From Numida meleagris (Eukaryota; Chordata; Aves; Galliformes; Numididae), in contig NC_034410.1 in NCBI RefSeq assembly GCF_002078875.1, positions 80,606,240 through 80,670,239 of the forward strand: a stretch of 64,000 bases of DNA, written 5' to 3'. Positions within the stretch are counted from its first letter, which is position 1. The number at the start of each line of letters is the position of its first letter. Both the position numbers and the translations under genes were made by a program. Positions 1 to 10,248 of the stretch are shown piece after piece. The notes beneath the pieces are model-generated. The model had not been told where the DNA came from. It did no database searches and saw only the letters and a program-made list of their open reading frames with translations.

Positions 1-52
1 CCCCCGTCCCCTTTGTCACGGAATCGGGCCTAACGCCCTTAAACCATCGACA
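1..52 (+). mobile_element. 3' end of an ERV LTR (family B), cut by window edge
   Basis: This GC-rich stretch matches, with scattered mismatches, the reverse complement of about 1790-1842. It ends in AAACCATCGACA, the same CA-ending terminus seen in the full-length copy at 1790-2351 (AAACCATTGACA in sense). The boundary with AT-rich DNA is sharp after base 52, so this is the 3' end of a plus-strand LTR whose body lies outside the window. The expected target duplication (bases 53-57) cannot be tested because its partner is out of view. Confidence 0.75.
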
Positions 53-1193
53 TATAAGAATATAGAAGTATATTTTCTTATTTTTTTCCACTTTTTTTCT
101 AATAAAAGTGTGACAGTTTTCTAGAGATACTGATACTTAGAGCAAACTAGTATTTGAAGTATTATAATCTAGCCAGGTCCATATGTTTCTCCTAGCTCAC
201 CTGAGTTATCTTTATAAGTGAAGTAGATCCTGGTAAAACTGATTTAAATTATCTGGAGATACAGCTCAGAATACTTTCATCTCTGTTATAACATGGAGGT
301 AGCTTTTTTTTTTCTTTTCTTTTCTTTTTTTTTCCTTTAAGTATATTTACTTTTTATGTCATTTCTCTTTTCAATTCAGCAGCTAACCCTGTAGTACTTA
401 GCTGAAAGCATCAAATGCCTTAATTCCTGCTTTCTGAAACAAAAATGTAAGAGACAGAAATGTGACTTTCTGGGTTTCACAGTAACCCTTAGCTCAATTA
501 TGAAATAGAACAGCAAATAAACTGCTATCTGTCACTAAGTGTTGCTTTGCACATTAGTTTTCAAGGTTAGCTTTTCTGAAGTTTCAGAATTAACATTTTC
601 TGTAAATTTTTCCTCAGTTCATATCTAATGTCTACTAAGAAGTAGTAAAAAGACTAAAAAAGTATCTAGGAGTACTGCCTCAAACAAATTGCCATCATAT
701 GTAGTATAATTACTTTTAATCCTTCATCATTTTGTACAGGCAAATTGGAGAAGAACAATATAAATACAGTATATTTCCAATCAAAATGAAAACTTGTTGA
801 AAATCAGATAACTGAATCTCTCAAGACAGACAACTTCAATCAGTCTAAAATATGTACAGAAACAATTTATTTCCTTTTATACTGCAATATACTGTAAACA
901 ATCTATGTGGCTTTAATGGCCAAAGAAATTAAATATTGTATGATACTATTTTTAAAGAGTTTAAATTATTAATGTTCTCCAGCATCTCACTTACAGAGTC
1001 TGAAAAGAGAGATCTATTCAACATGCAGAACATGTCAGTTATAGAAGTTGCCTCTTAGCCCTCTTTCCTCATAAAGTTGGTTTAAGATGATAAGTTCGAA
1101 ACACCTGAAAAAATGCTATTATCAGTGGACATCATCCACTCCCTCTGGCAAAGCAAAGATCCCATAAATACCACAATCCCATAAATAACTGAA
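53..1193. other. AT-rich stretch, no feature recognised
   Basis: Unique-looking AT-rich DNA between two LTRs. It has a T-rich/TTTTC-like patch around 306-340 and no long open frame, RNA gene or recognisable repeat. Confidence 0.6.
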
Positions 1194-1731
1194 TGTTCTG
1201 CTTTCAGCTGGAACAGAGTTGATTTTCTTCATAGCATCTGGTATGATGCGATGTTTTGGCTTTAGGTGAAAAAGAATGTTGATAACACATCAAAGTTTTA
1301 GTTGTTTCTGAGCAGTGCTTCGCAGACCCAAGGATGCTTCTTGTTCTGTTTCCCAGCAAGTGGGCTGAGGAGGCACAAGGAACAGGTAGCAGACAGAATC
1401 AGAACAGATGACCTAAACTGGTCAAAGAGATGTTGGAATTGGTGAGAGGTCAGCTGCTGCTACGGAACTGGCTGGGCATCAGTTGATGGGTGGTTGCAAT
1501 TGCATTGCGTATCACTTGTTTCATAAACATCTATCTACCTATCTATCTATATGGTTATCATTATTATTATTTCTCTTTTCCTTTTCTGTTTTAGGAAATA
1601 GTTTTTATCTCAGTGTATGAGTTCCACCATTCTTTCCATTCTGATTCTCTCCCCCACCACAGTGGAAGTGGGGGGAAGAGTAAACGAATGGTTGTGTGGT
1701 GCTTAGCTGCCTGCCGGGTTAAACCACATTA
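1194..1731 (+). mobile_element. Solo ERV LTR (family A, ERVL-like), plus strand
   Basis: The segment starts TGTTCTGC and ends in a degraded GGTTTAAACCACA-type terminus. It aligns end to end with the reverse complement of 9684-10243 and 41336-41924 (shared blocks include the GAGCAGTGCTT region near 1310, the TGGTCAAAGAGAT region near 1417 and the terminal GGGTTAAACCACA at 1716-1728). The same 5 bases, CTGAA, sit directly outside both ends (1189-1193 and 1732-1736), which is a target-site duplication. No internal retroviral sequence adjoins it, so it is a solo LTR left by recombination. A 5-bp duplication suits class III/ERVL-type integration, but the class is inferred. A small TATC-rich tract (about 1531-1550) lies inside. 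Confidence 0.85.
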
Positions 1732-1789
1732 CTGAAACGGTCAGACTATTCTATCAGTCTGTGCTATGTTGGAAATTCCACAAACATGG

Positions 1790-2351
1790 TGTCAATGGTT
1801 TACGGGCATTCAGCCCGGTTCCATGACGAAGGGGACGGGGGACCCATGGGCCCACAACCCGGGAAAAGGGAAAAGGGAAAAAATGGTAAGGAGATGGCCC
1901 TGAGAGCAAAGAACAGCGGCAACAATCTGAGGAGAAACAAACTAATTTACTAAATAAGATATCAGAATGCAAAACAACACACTATAATACAATATAATTA
2001 CAATTTAAGCTGATAAATCCAATACAGAGAGAGAGAATGTCCCAANNNNNNNNNNNNNNNNNNNNNNNNNNNNNNNNNNNNNNNNNNNNNNNNNNNNNNN
2101 NNNNNNNNNNNNNNNNNNNNNNNNNNNNNNNNNNNNNNNNNNNNNNNNNNNNNNNNNNNNNNNNNNNNNNNNNNNNNNNNNNNNNNNNNNNNNNNNNNNN
2201 NNNNNNNNNNNNNNNNNNNNNNNNNNNNNNNNNNNNNNNNNNNNNNNNNNNNNNNNNNNNTAGTAGTCCTTCTCTTCTGAGAACCAGGTACATTCACTAC
2301 ATGATGTTATGATGTGGAATACCAATAACCGAAAATCATAAAACCATGACA
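1790..2351 (-). mobile_element. ERV LTR (family B), minus strand, interrupted by gap
   Basis: The ends are inverted: TGTCAATGGTTT at 1790-1801 and AAACCATGACA at 2341-2351, giving a minus-strand LTR beginning TGTCATGG and ending CCATTGACA. CATGG (1785-1789) and CTTGG (2352-2356) flank it, a 5-bp target duplication with one mismatch. The left part has the GC-rich motif shared with window bases 1-52, followed by an A-rich stretch. The run of Ns (2046-2260) hides the middle. The minus-strand start region (2295-2351) resembles LTR starts seen in other bird genomes, but I cannot name the family. No internal retroviral genes adjoin it, so it reads as a solo LTR. Confidence 0.78.
2046..2260. other. 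Assembly gap (Ns)
   Basis: 215 undetermined bases inside the minus-strand family B LTR. Any frame crossing it is meaningless. Confidence 0.99.
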
Positions 2352-2356
2352 CTTGG

Positions 2357-3849
2357 TTATCTGAAGATTTTGTTGTTATTATAATAACTTAGAACCTAAT
2401 TTCAATGTTTAATTAACAGTTTGAAAAATCTTTGTCTGACCTTTGTAAATTGCTAGAAGATTAACTTCCAATTCACCATGCCCGGATCATTCATTCTTGT
2501 CCTGCTTAGCTAAAGAGATTTATCTGACAGCTTAACACTATTTCCCATGTTAGACCACCACATTGTCCAGTCCAGATCATCCCTGCTAATTCTCAACATT
2601 CCACTGCAATCGAGTCCAATCCCACAGAGTCTATGCTAAGCCAGTATAGGAAGATACATTCTCTCTCCCTTTTAAACTACCAAAGACATCCACCATTGAA
2701 ACTCAATTAACCAGAAGCTACTCATATTTTTTTTATAGTTTTGATATATCCCAACATGAATGTGATTGAAAGGGAATGATCACAGATCATTTTCATTTAA
2801 CTGGGAAACAAAAATAACATTGGGATTCCGTGAAGCTTTTGTCGAAGCTTTTATTGTAAACAACACAACATGATTTCCACAGAAAGAGAAATATGATCTA
2901 CAAGTTTTCACTCTCACATGAATAAGTAGTGTCAGAGACTGATAGACTCACTGGAGTGTTCGCAGTTGTGCATATTTGTTCACTTCTTGATGTGAGTTTT
3001 TGGTAGGACAGAAGGAATTTGCTGAAGGCAAACAGAAAGGGAAAAAGTAACTCAAAAGAAATAAGAAGCCTAATAAAACACATAAAGGAAGCAAAAAGGA
3101 AAATAGAAGGATATTGATGTAAAGGGACTTATGGAGAGAACAGTACAGAGTTAAATGAAACAATAGTTCAATACAAGGCAAAGGAAAGAATATCTAGAAT
3201 GATCTCAAATATCACCTGTCACTGATGGCACTACCTGGTGCCACTAGGCCTTGAAAATCTTCTTTTTGTCCTCACTCCCTGCTCACTTCTGATGAATTTA
3301 CAAATATTCTAACTATTACTGTTTTTTCTTCTCTGATATGTCTTGTTCTTTTCCATCTTCTCTACACCATGATCAGTGTTGTGCTTTTTTGCTACAGGGG
3401 GAGAAAAATGGCTCTAAAGCTACACAGACAGATTGATTCAGACCTGTGTTAACAACAGCAGCAGTTTAGTCAAAATCACAGTGTTTTCTCCTCAGAACAT
3501 CCCAGGGATTTCCCAAATCAGTATTTGCACAACAGCATATTGCTTGTCTGATAAGAATAGATTAGATTATATTTAGTATGGTTACTTAAAACAACTTCCT
3601 CTTGATAGTGATTTGGATAAAAGCATTTTTGTTTGGTTTCTGGTTTTCCTTTTTCTTTTTTTTTTTTCCAGCATAGTAATGTGGTTGTGCACGAGTTTTC
3701 TTCAGCCTGTTCTGTATGTGGAAGTGCTAGATATTTCATTCACAGAAGCACAGTTCTGAAGGCACCTGAAATAATTCTGCCATTATATATCCAAATAGAT
3801 CTGGTTATATTTAGGAATAGCCTATCCTAGAATAAAATTTTTGAACTTT
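2357..3849. other. AT-rich stretch, no feature recognised
   Basis: No gene or named repeat recognised. Open frames here are at most about 77 codons, in leucine/phenylalanine-rich AT-driven frames that look like chance. A T-run lies at about 3656-3669. Confidence 0.6.
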
Positions 3850-4245
3850 GATTTTCAGTAAAGCTTTCAATACTGTCTCTTATGGTATCCTTCTGGACAA
3901 AATGTAGAGCATACAACTAGGCCAATACATAATATAATGAATGAACAACTGGCTGACAGGTCAGACTTAAAGAGTTATACCAAATGGGGTTACATCAGGC
4001 TGGTGTTCTATCACTAACAGGGCTCCATTCTGGGGTCATTTCTCTTCAATGTATTCTCACATATAAGATTTGGATACAGGACTCAAACACATACCAAGAA
4101 AGTTTGCAGATGATAATTAGGAGTAGCAGTTGACTCACCCAAGGGTGGAATGATCTTGCAGAAAGAACTTGACAGACTATAAGGCTCATCAGTCACAAAC
4201 CCTATGAAATTTAACAAGCGATGGATTCTTCACCTCAGACAGGGC
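3850..4245 (+). mobile_element. CR1 LINE fragment (+), 5' piece of a split copy
   Basis: Broken ORF2 reverse-transcriptase sequence reads in the plus direction. DFSKAFDTVSHGILLD-like codons occur at about 3850-3895, a NWLTGQT-like segment at about 3945-3965, and the catalytic FADD motif at 4103-4117. The last recognisable residues are MKFN, ILHL and RQGN (about 4204-4245), just before the 'NP..YRLG' site of CR1 ORF2. There the frame is cut by an oppositely oriented CR1 and resumes at about 4560 with GYTYRLG. It has many stops and frameshifts, so this is an old dead copy, 5'-truncated within the RT domain as is usual for CR1. Confidence 0.88.
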
Positions 4246-4550
4246 AATCATAGAATCGTAGAAGTATTTGAGTTGGAAGGGACTTTTAAAGATCACCTAG
4301 TCCATATCCCCTGTGATGAACAGGGATGTCTATGGCTAGATCAGGTTTCTCAGAGCCACAGACAGGGTATCCACCACCTCTCTGGGCAATCTGTTCCAGT
4401 GCCTCACTAGCCTTACAGTAAAAAACTTCTTCCCTAAATCCAATCTAAATCTCCCCTCTTGTAGTTTGAAACAATTTTCTCTTGTTCTATCACAACAGAT
4501 CCTGTTAAAGCATGTCATCCTTTTTTCTTATTACCCCCTTCTAGATACTG
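4246..4550 (-). mobile_element. CR1 LINE 3' end (-), nested inside another CR1
   Basis: On the minus strand this encodes the C-terminal tail of CR1 ORF2 ([36 protein letters not shown]; about 4340-4500), followed by the 3' UTR and an ATTCTATGAT-type tail at 4246-4262. It interrupts the plus-strand CR1 exactly between RQGN and GYTYRLG, so it inserted later. A 9-base direct repeat ATGGATTCT occurs near both junctions (4221-4229 and 4552-4560). It may be partial target duplication or chance, since CR1 usually makes little or none. It is a short 5'-truncated dead copy. Confidence 0.9.
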
Positions 4551-5296
4551 AATGGATTCTGTATATCCAGGATATACGTATAGACTAGGGGATGAGAGGT
4601 TGGAGAAAAGCCTCATGGAAAGGGATGTGAGGTTTCTAGTTGAAGACAAGATGAATTTGAGTCAACAGTGTGCCAAAGGGGCCATTTGTGTCCTGGGATG
4701 CAACAGGCATAGCACTGATAGCCAGTCGAGTGAAAGGAGTATCCTGCTCTCTTCTGTGCTAGTGTGACCTCATCTCGAGAACTGAGTGGATTTTTGGATT
4801 CCTCAATGTAATAAAGATATATAACTCCAAGAGAGATTCCAGAGGAGGTCTACAAGGATGATGATGGGTCTAGAGGACAAGACATATGGGGAGCAGCTGA
4901 ATTCATTTAGTTTGTTCAACCCAGAGCAGAGGAGGCTGAGGGGAGGCCTCGTGGAATATTACAACTCCTCATGAGGGGAGTAAAGGGACAGTGCTTATCT
5001 CTACTCTCTGGTGACAATGACAGGACCCAAGGGAACAGCATGGATCTATGTCAGGTAGGGTCATATTGAGTGTTAGGAAAAGGTTATTCACTAAGAGGGT
5101 GGTCAAGCACTGGAACAGGCTCCCCAGGGCAGTGGGCACAGCCTCAAGCTGCCAGAGTTCAAGAAGTATTTGGACAACTGTCTCAGGAACAGGGTTTGAA
5201 TTTTGGATGGTCCTGTGTAGAGCTAGGAGGTGGACTTGATGAATGTTGTGGGTTTTCTTCTAGCTCAGAATTTTGTATGATTCTCTCATTTCATGG
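4551..5296 (+). mobile_element. CR1 LINE fragment (+), 3' piece of the split copy
   Basis: Continuation of the element begun at 3850. GYTYRLGDERLEKS, LVEDKMNLSQQC and a degraded VILLSSVLV-type segment (about 4558-4770) are followed by the QRRSTRM.MGLE region, the SLEKRRL-like segment, and at 5048-5150 the IRKKLFTKRVVKHWNRLPRAV-type C-terminus. The end is a degraded version of the CR1 3' UTR and tail (TTTTGTATGATTCTCTCA, about 5268-5285). Several frameshifts and stops are present. With the first piece it makes one CR1 of about 1.1 kb once the nested copy is removed. Confidence 0.87.
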
Positions 5297-7796
5297 AAAC
5301 TAAATTGTTCTATCACCAATAATGTGTAAACGAATAAAAGAATTCCCCAGGAATACCACTGAAATGTGATAAATCAATAATAACATAACAAAGAAAAACA
5401 GGTAATCTGCTTACATATTTAATGAATAAAATGAAATTAATTTTATTAAACTTGAGAGTATTTTCTCACTGTGATATAATTTTATGTACCCAGCAGATTT
5501 GCATTTAATATACTGTGTTACAATAACTACACAGTTCTGATTAAGACCAAACAATGACAAAACTGGTATTCTTTTAGTGATGATAATAGTCTGTTCAAGA
5601 AATATTATGGCATTTTTAAGTTCCCTAAAAAGTCCAAATCTATAAGGCACTACAAACTTTAACTCTTTTGCTAGTCTCCAATATATGAAGAGTTCCAAAC
5701 AGAGCACAAAACAATCTCAGCAAAGAAATGAAGCATTTGTGCAAGTTCTTGAGCAGCGAGATAGTAGTTTTTTGCCACCTCACCAGTTAAAGAGAACCAA
5801 GGTTATGCTTGATAAACCATACAAAATTGAGTGAAAGATTAATGACTCATATCAGCATATGCAAACTCAGATTTCAAATTCCTTGCTGCTGTGGAAAACC
5901 AGACACACATTTGTAATGTGAGAATGACCAAGAAGAAATTAAATACAGAATTCATTTAAATAACTGCTCTCTTGTTTAAGGACATCACTGTGATACAGTT
6001 AAATTCCAGTCAAATAAGGGAATATAATGACCTGTTACTTTTCTGTGTATGTTACTGATAGGTATAAATACAATGGAGAGCACAGATGAAATGAATCCAT
6101 TACCTTCTTCACTACTTACATGATCAGAAAGCTAGCAAAGCCAGAAAAAAGTATTAAAGAAGAAATCTTCTGATCAAAGATCCTAAGACCAAGCAGATTT
6201 TTCCATGCAAATTGGAAATGCAAGTGAGGAAAAAAAAAAACCAACACCCAACTAGTTGACCAAACAGAAAACTGTTTCCACATTAACAGGCAATAAGCAA
6301 AAGCAGCAGGCTTATATTTCTGTACAAGAGATTTAAAACAAATGCAAGGAATAATGTCTTTGGAAATGAGGAAACAACCGTAGAAAAAGTGCAAAATCAG
6401 TGAGCTTAGTCAACTTAGATTTCAAAAGGATGCTTGGTAAAATCTTTAAAGAATAATCTGTTAGAAGATAAGGAAAAATATGTTTCCTTGACTGAATAAT
6501 TACTTAAAGATGAGATAAATGATAGGAATTAAAAGCCAATTTTCGGAAAACAAGGAGTGAATGCTCACTGTTCTATTGTCAAGCATATCCACAAAATGAT
6601 TTAAAATGCAGGGTGAACAGTAAGGTGGAAAACCTAACACAGTTACATTCATGAACGTAAAAAGGAAGGTTGAATGTGAAGAGCTCTAGAACAACATTTC
6701 AAGATTGATTGAGCAATATGATGGTAGATAAAACATAGCTATCAGAATTGATTTAAAAGTCACTAATACATTAAAGTATTTCAGGTGCTCCTCCTAGGTG
6801 TTTTTTTTCTCTTTTGTCTTAGTGATATCAAGAGAAAAGTCACATTCTCACTTACTGTGTTGAGAATGTAGGTGCTCCTGCAAACAAAACCAAAAATAAC
6901 ACTTCTCTTTCCTGCCATCCTCAGTCTGAGTCTAAACCCTTTACTACTAAGAATGCAGCACAAAACCTTATGACTAGAGAGATTACATTTTTAAATAAGT
7001 CTGTCCTTTGACTTTGAGGGCTGTAGGCAGATGGCTATTTCTGTTTTGAACATGTGACCTGATGTATTACAGTGCATGTGTAAAATGAAGGGGAAAAATA
7101 CAAGAACTTAAGAAATACAAACATTTTTCAAAACCTTGCAGTTGTTCAGTTTAGGAACTGATCTCTCTTCTATATTAAAAGTATTAAATATAGAAATATT
7201 TTGACCATTTCATTATTGATACTGCAACAACAATAAAGAAAAAAAAGAAGAAAGAAAATAGAAAAACATTAGAGAAAAAGAAAAATCGGAGTTTCACCAT
7301 AGAAACAAACATTTGAAAGAATAGTTATAAATATTATTATAGGAAAAGAAACTCCACAGTTAAGCTGTTGTTCCTAGTTGAAATAGATAATCTCGGGAAT
7401 GTTAACAGGAAAGAAAAGCAGATAGACAGAAAGATCTAAAGCATTTCAATTTAAATGGAAAAAAACCTCTGCTGATGCTGAAACTCCTATTTAACTGAAA
7501 ATTTTAAGATTGAAAATATTACCTATTAAGTATCTTGTTCAACTATAGTTTAAGTTTTTTGAAAGCAGTAAGAATTTGAAGCATTCCAGTTTCAGTGATT
7601 TTATTTAGAAAGAAACAGTAGCAGCTTTGAATTGTTGACATTTATTTGAATGAATTAATGTAGATTTGTTTTGATAGAAGTAGTTGAATCTTTTACAGTG
7701 ACTATAAGAATATTCTGATTGCTTTCATGAGAGACAATTCTGAGCCACTTGAGATCTTCACAAGAACATTCTTGTAATCCTTGTTCAGGTATTACA

Positions 7797-7831
7797 CTTT
7801 TTTTTTTTCCTTTTTTTTTTTTTTTTTTTTT
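7797..7831. repeat. Interrupted poly(T) tract
   Basis: Two T-runs separated by CC. No adjoining retrogene or LINE end was seen on either strand. Confidence 0.9.
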
Positions 7832-9190
7832 GTAGTTTACTATAGCCAGAAAAAAAGATGATAAAATAAGAACATAATCTATATGAAAATGAATCTCATT
7901 TCTTCCTTCTCTTTTGAGAGAGTGCATGACTGGAATGATTTTCGTGTTCTGCTATTTCATGTTTAGATTAGGACTGAAAGGACAGCTGTCAAAGACAGAC
8001 AAATAAATTATTCTTTCTACTCTAGTGTAAATGAATAGAGACTAGATCTATTGCAGGGAATGCTGAGCCTCACAATCACAGTGATTTCTCCAAACCAAGT
8101 GATTAAGATAAAAAATTGAATTCCCTCTACAAGTAATCTATGACTTCTGCTTTTGTAAATATTTGTTGCTTTAAAAAAAGTATATATATTTGTTTATTGT
8201 TGTATAATATATGGTATTGTGGGCAAGAAGACCTAAGCAAATTCATTTCATCTTAGTGAGATGGTTTCAAGTTGAAATGGTAAAGATGGAGGGTATTCTT
8301 GTTCTCTAGTGAACTATCAAAGAAAGATATGCAAGATCTGGTAATGACAGTCTACACAGATGATTTTTCTAAATAGTAGTAACTTTCAGACGGTCAATAG
8401 GATTTTATGTGGACCTATGCATCCTGAGTGATGTTTCCTTAATCAAAGATGACCTGAAATACATCTCTGAACATTGGTAAAAAAAGTGGTATGTGCCAGA
8501 GATTGGAGAATGTATCATACAGACCACTGCTAATGAGGATTTTCCTGAGTATCACCCAATTTATCCATGTAAACAGACCATCATGTCATCTTAATTTTTG
8601 TCTCTTGAGCTGAGAATGATTTGAAGGGTCTAAGGATAAAGAGAAGCAACCAAGGTACATTTTATCCAAAGGAGAACTCTTTTATTATATAATTACTGTA
8701 CAAAACTACATATTATATATGTATTTTAATAGCTCAGGAAAAGATTTGAGAAATACGGAAACAGCAGATAATTCTTCAGGTCTCAGAAGATATAGGTGGA
8801 GTATATGCATTATCCCTGATGTATCCCAAGAACCCAAAGGTGCTCCTTCCCTCCCCTGGAGTTGAAATTCAGCTTTCCAAAAGCACAGTAGCATTACAAG
8901 AGTCCCATCTAAAGACTTCACAAAAGTCACAATTCAGACTCTCCTATCTGTCTGGCAAGGCTTCTTATTGAATGGTCATGCCATTGCTCCTCCGAATCCA
9001 AGGTCACTGGCTTATAGAACATTTCTGGTCTCTGTGATCAGTTGAAGTTATCTGCTGCTCCTAATATTCTTGTAATGGACTTTTTTTTCTCCAAGCCTTG
9101 CCTAGGCCATCAAAATTTGTCAATCAAGACAATAAAACAATAATACTTTGTCTTTTTTGACTACTTGCTTTTACGACATCACTAACTTGT

Positions 9191-9206
9191 GGGGGGGGGG
9201 GGGGGG
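9191..9206. repeat. Poly(G) run, 16 bases
   Basis: Sixteen consecutive Gs followed by a purine-rich stretch (AGAGAGGAGGAAG). Long G-runs are uncommon in AT-rich avian DNA and are prone to assembly length error. Confidence 0.95.
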
Positions 9207-9683
9207 AGAGAGGAGGAAGAAAAAAAGTGCTAGAATGAAAAACAACCTAAAAATTAAAGCAGAAAAAGGAAAATGCAACACATTAATCTTTGTCGTTATT
9301 CATTATCCAGTTTTATTCCCTTTCTGTTGCACATACTGCTGAAAATGACTCCAAGTCTCATCATAGAAACAAATTTTGTAAACTAATATTCTGAAGTCTC
9401 TGTTTTAGCTCTATAATTTGAAAATTAACTCATCTGGACATTCATTCTTGCTGCACTTGTGAATACGCAGGTGTTTATTAATGTATAAAAATCAGATGCT
9501 CAAAATTAATAAATGAATTTATTGAAGTTTTTACCACACTAATGTAATGTTCAAAGAATATTGTTTTTCAAATATAGTACTGTTATTTCATGAATTTAAA
9601 CTTTTATTTATGGAAAAAAAAAACAATAATTTGGGTTTTGACATTTTTATTTTCTGATATAAAAGAGAAAAATACATAGGAAC

Positions 9684-10243
9684 TGTTGTGGTTTAACCCA
9701 GCAAACATCAAAACAACACACTGTTTCTTGCTCACTATACTCCTCCCAGTGGGATGAAGGAAAGAATCAGAGAAAACATAGGTTGAGAGAACACTGCTTA
9801 ATAAGACAGAAAAGGAAGAGAGAAATAACAGTAATGATAGTAATAAGGAGATATATGTTTACAAAACAAATGATGTGCTAAGCAATTTCTCACCACCTGC
9901 TTACTGATGTCAAGCCAGTTTCCAAGCAGTGGCTGCATCTTCTGCCAACTCCCCATAGTTTTACAGTTTTCCTGCATAATGTCGTGTGGTATAGAATATC
10001 CCTTTGGCCAGTTTATGTCAGCTGTCCTGATTCTGTCCCCTCCCAGTTCCCTGTGCCTTCCCAGTCCCTTGCTAACAGGACAGTGCAAGAAGCTGAAACA
10101 CTGAAATATCCTTTGCTCCATACAGCACTTTTCAGCAGCAACTAAAAAAATCAATGTATAATTAAATTCCTTTTTCTCCTAAAGCCACAATATAGCACCA
10201 TACCAGGTACTATGAAGAAAGTGAATCGTGTCGAATGAGGACA
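9684..10243 (-). mobile_element. Solo ERV LTR (family A, ERVL-like), minus strand
   Basis: Plus-strand ends are TGTTGTGGTTTAACCC (9684-9699) and GAATGAGGACA (10233-10243), so the LTR in sense starts TGTCCT and ends CCACAACA. GGAAC lies immediately outside both ends (9679-9683 and 10244-10248), a perfect 5-bp target duplication. Internal blocks shared with 41336-41924 include AGAAATAACAGTAATGA (about 9821), TATAGAATATCCCTTTGGCC (about 9991) and TTTTTCTCCTAAAGCCACAA (about 10171). Because it has its own complete duplication and no internal genes, it is a solo LTR and not half of a provirus with the other copies. Confidence 0.92.
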
Positions 10244-10248
10244 GGAAC

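Larger units (their letters stand above)
5297..9683. other. 4.4 kb AT-rich stretch, no gene recognised
   Basis: No recognisable gene or transposable element. Open frames are under 100 codons and of chance composition. Simple sequence inside it: an A-rich patch at about 7235-7290, T-runs interrupted by CC at about 7798-7831, and G16 at 9191-9206. The segment at about 8640-9060 is a little less AT-rich and could be an old LTR, but I see no termini or target duplications. Confidence 0.55.

Noticed and set aside
1982..2352. Open frames of 91-115 codons
   Set aside because: They run through undetermined bases (2046-2260); the length is an artefact of the gap inside an LTR.
8640..9060. Possible old LTR
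   Set aside because: Composition is suggestive, but there are no TG/CA ends, duplications or second copy in the window.
1194..10243. Possible provirus bounded by the first two family A LTRs
   Set aside because: The LTRs are in opposite orientation, each has its own perfect 5-bp duplication, and no retroviral interior lies between them.
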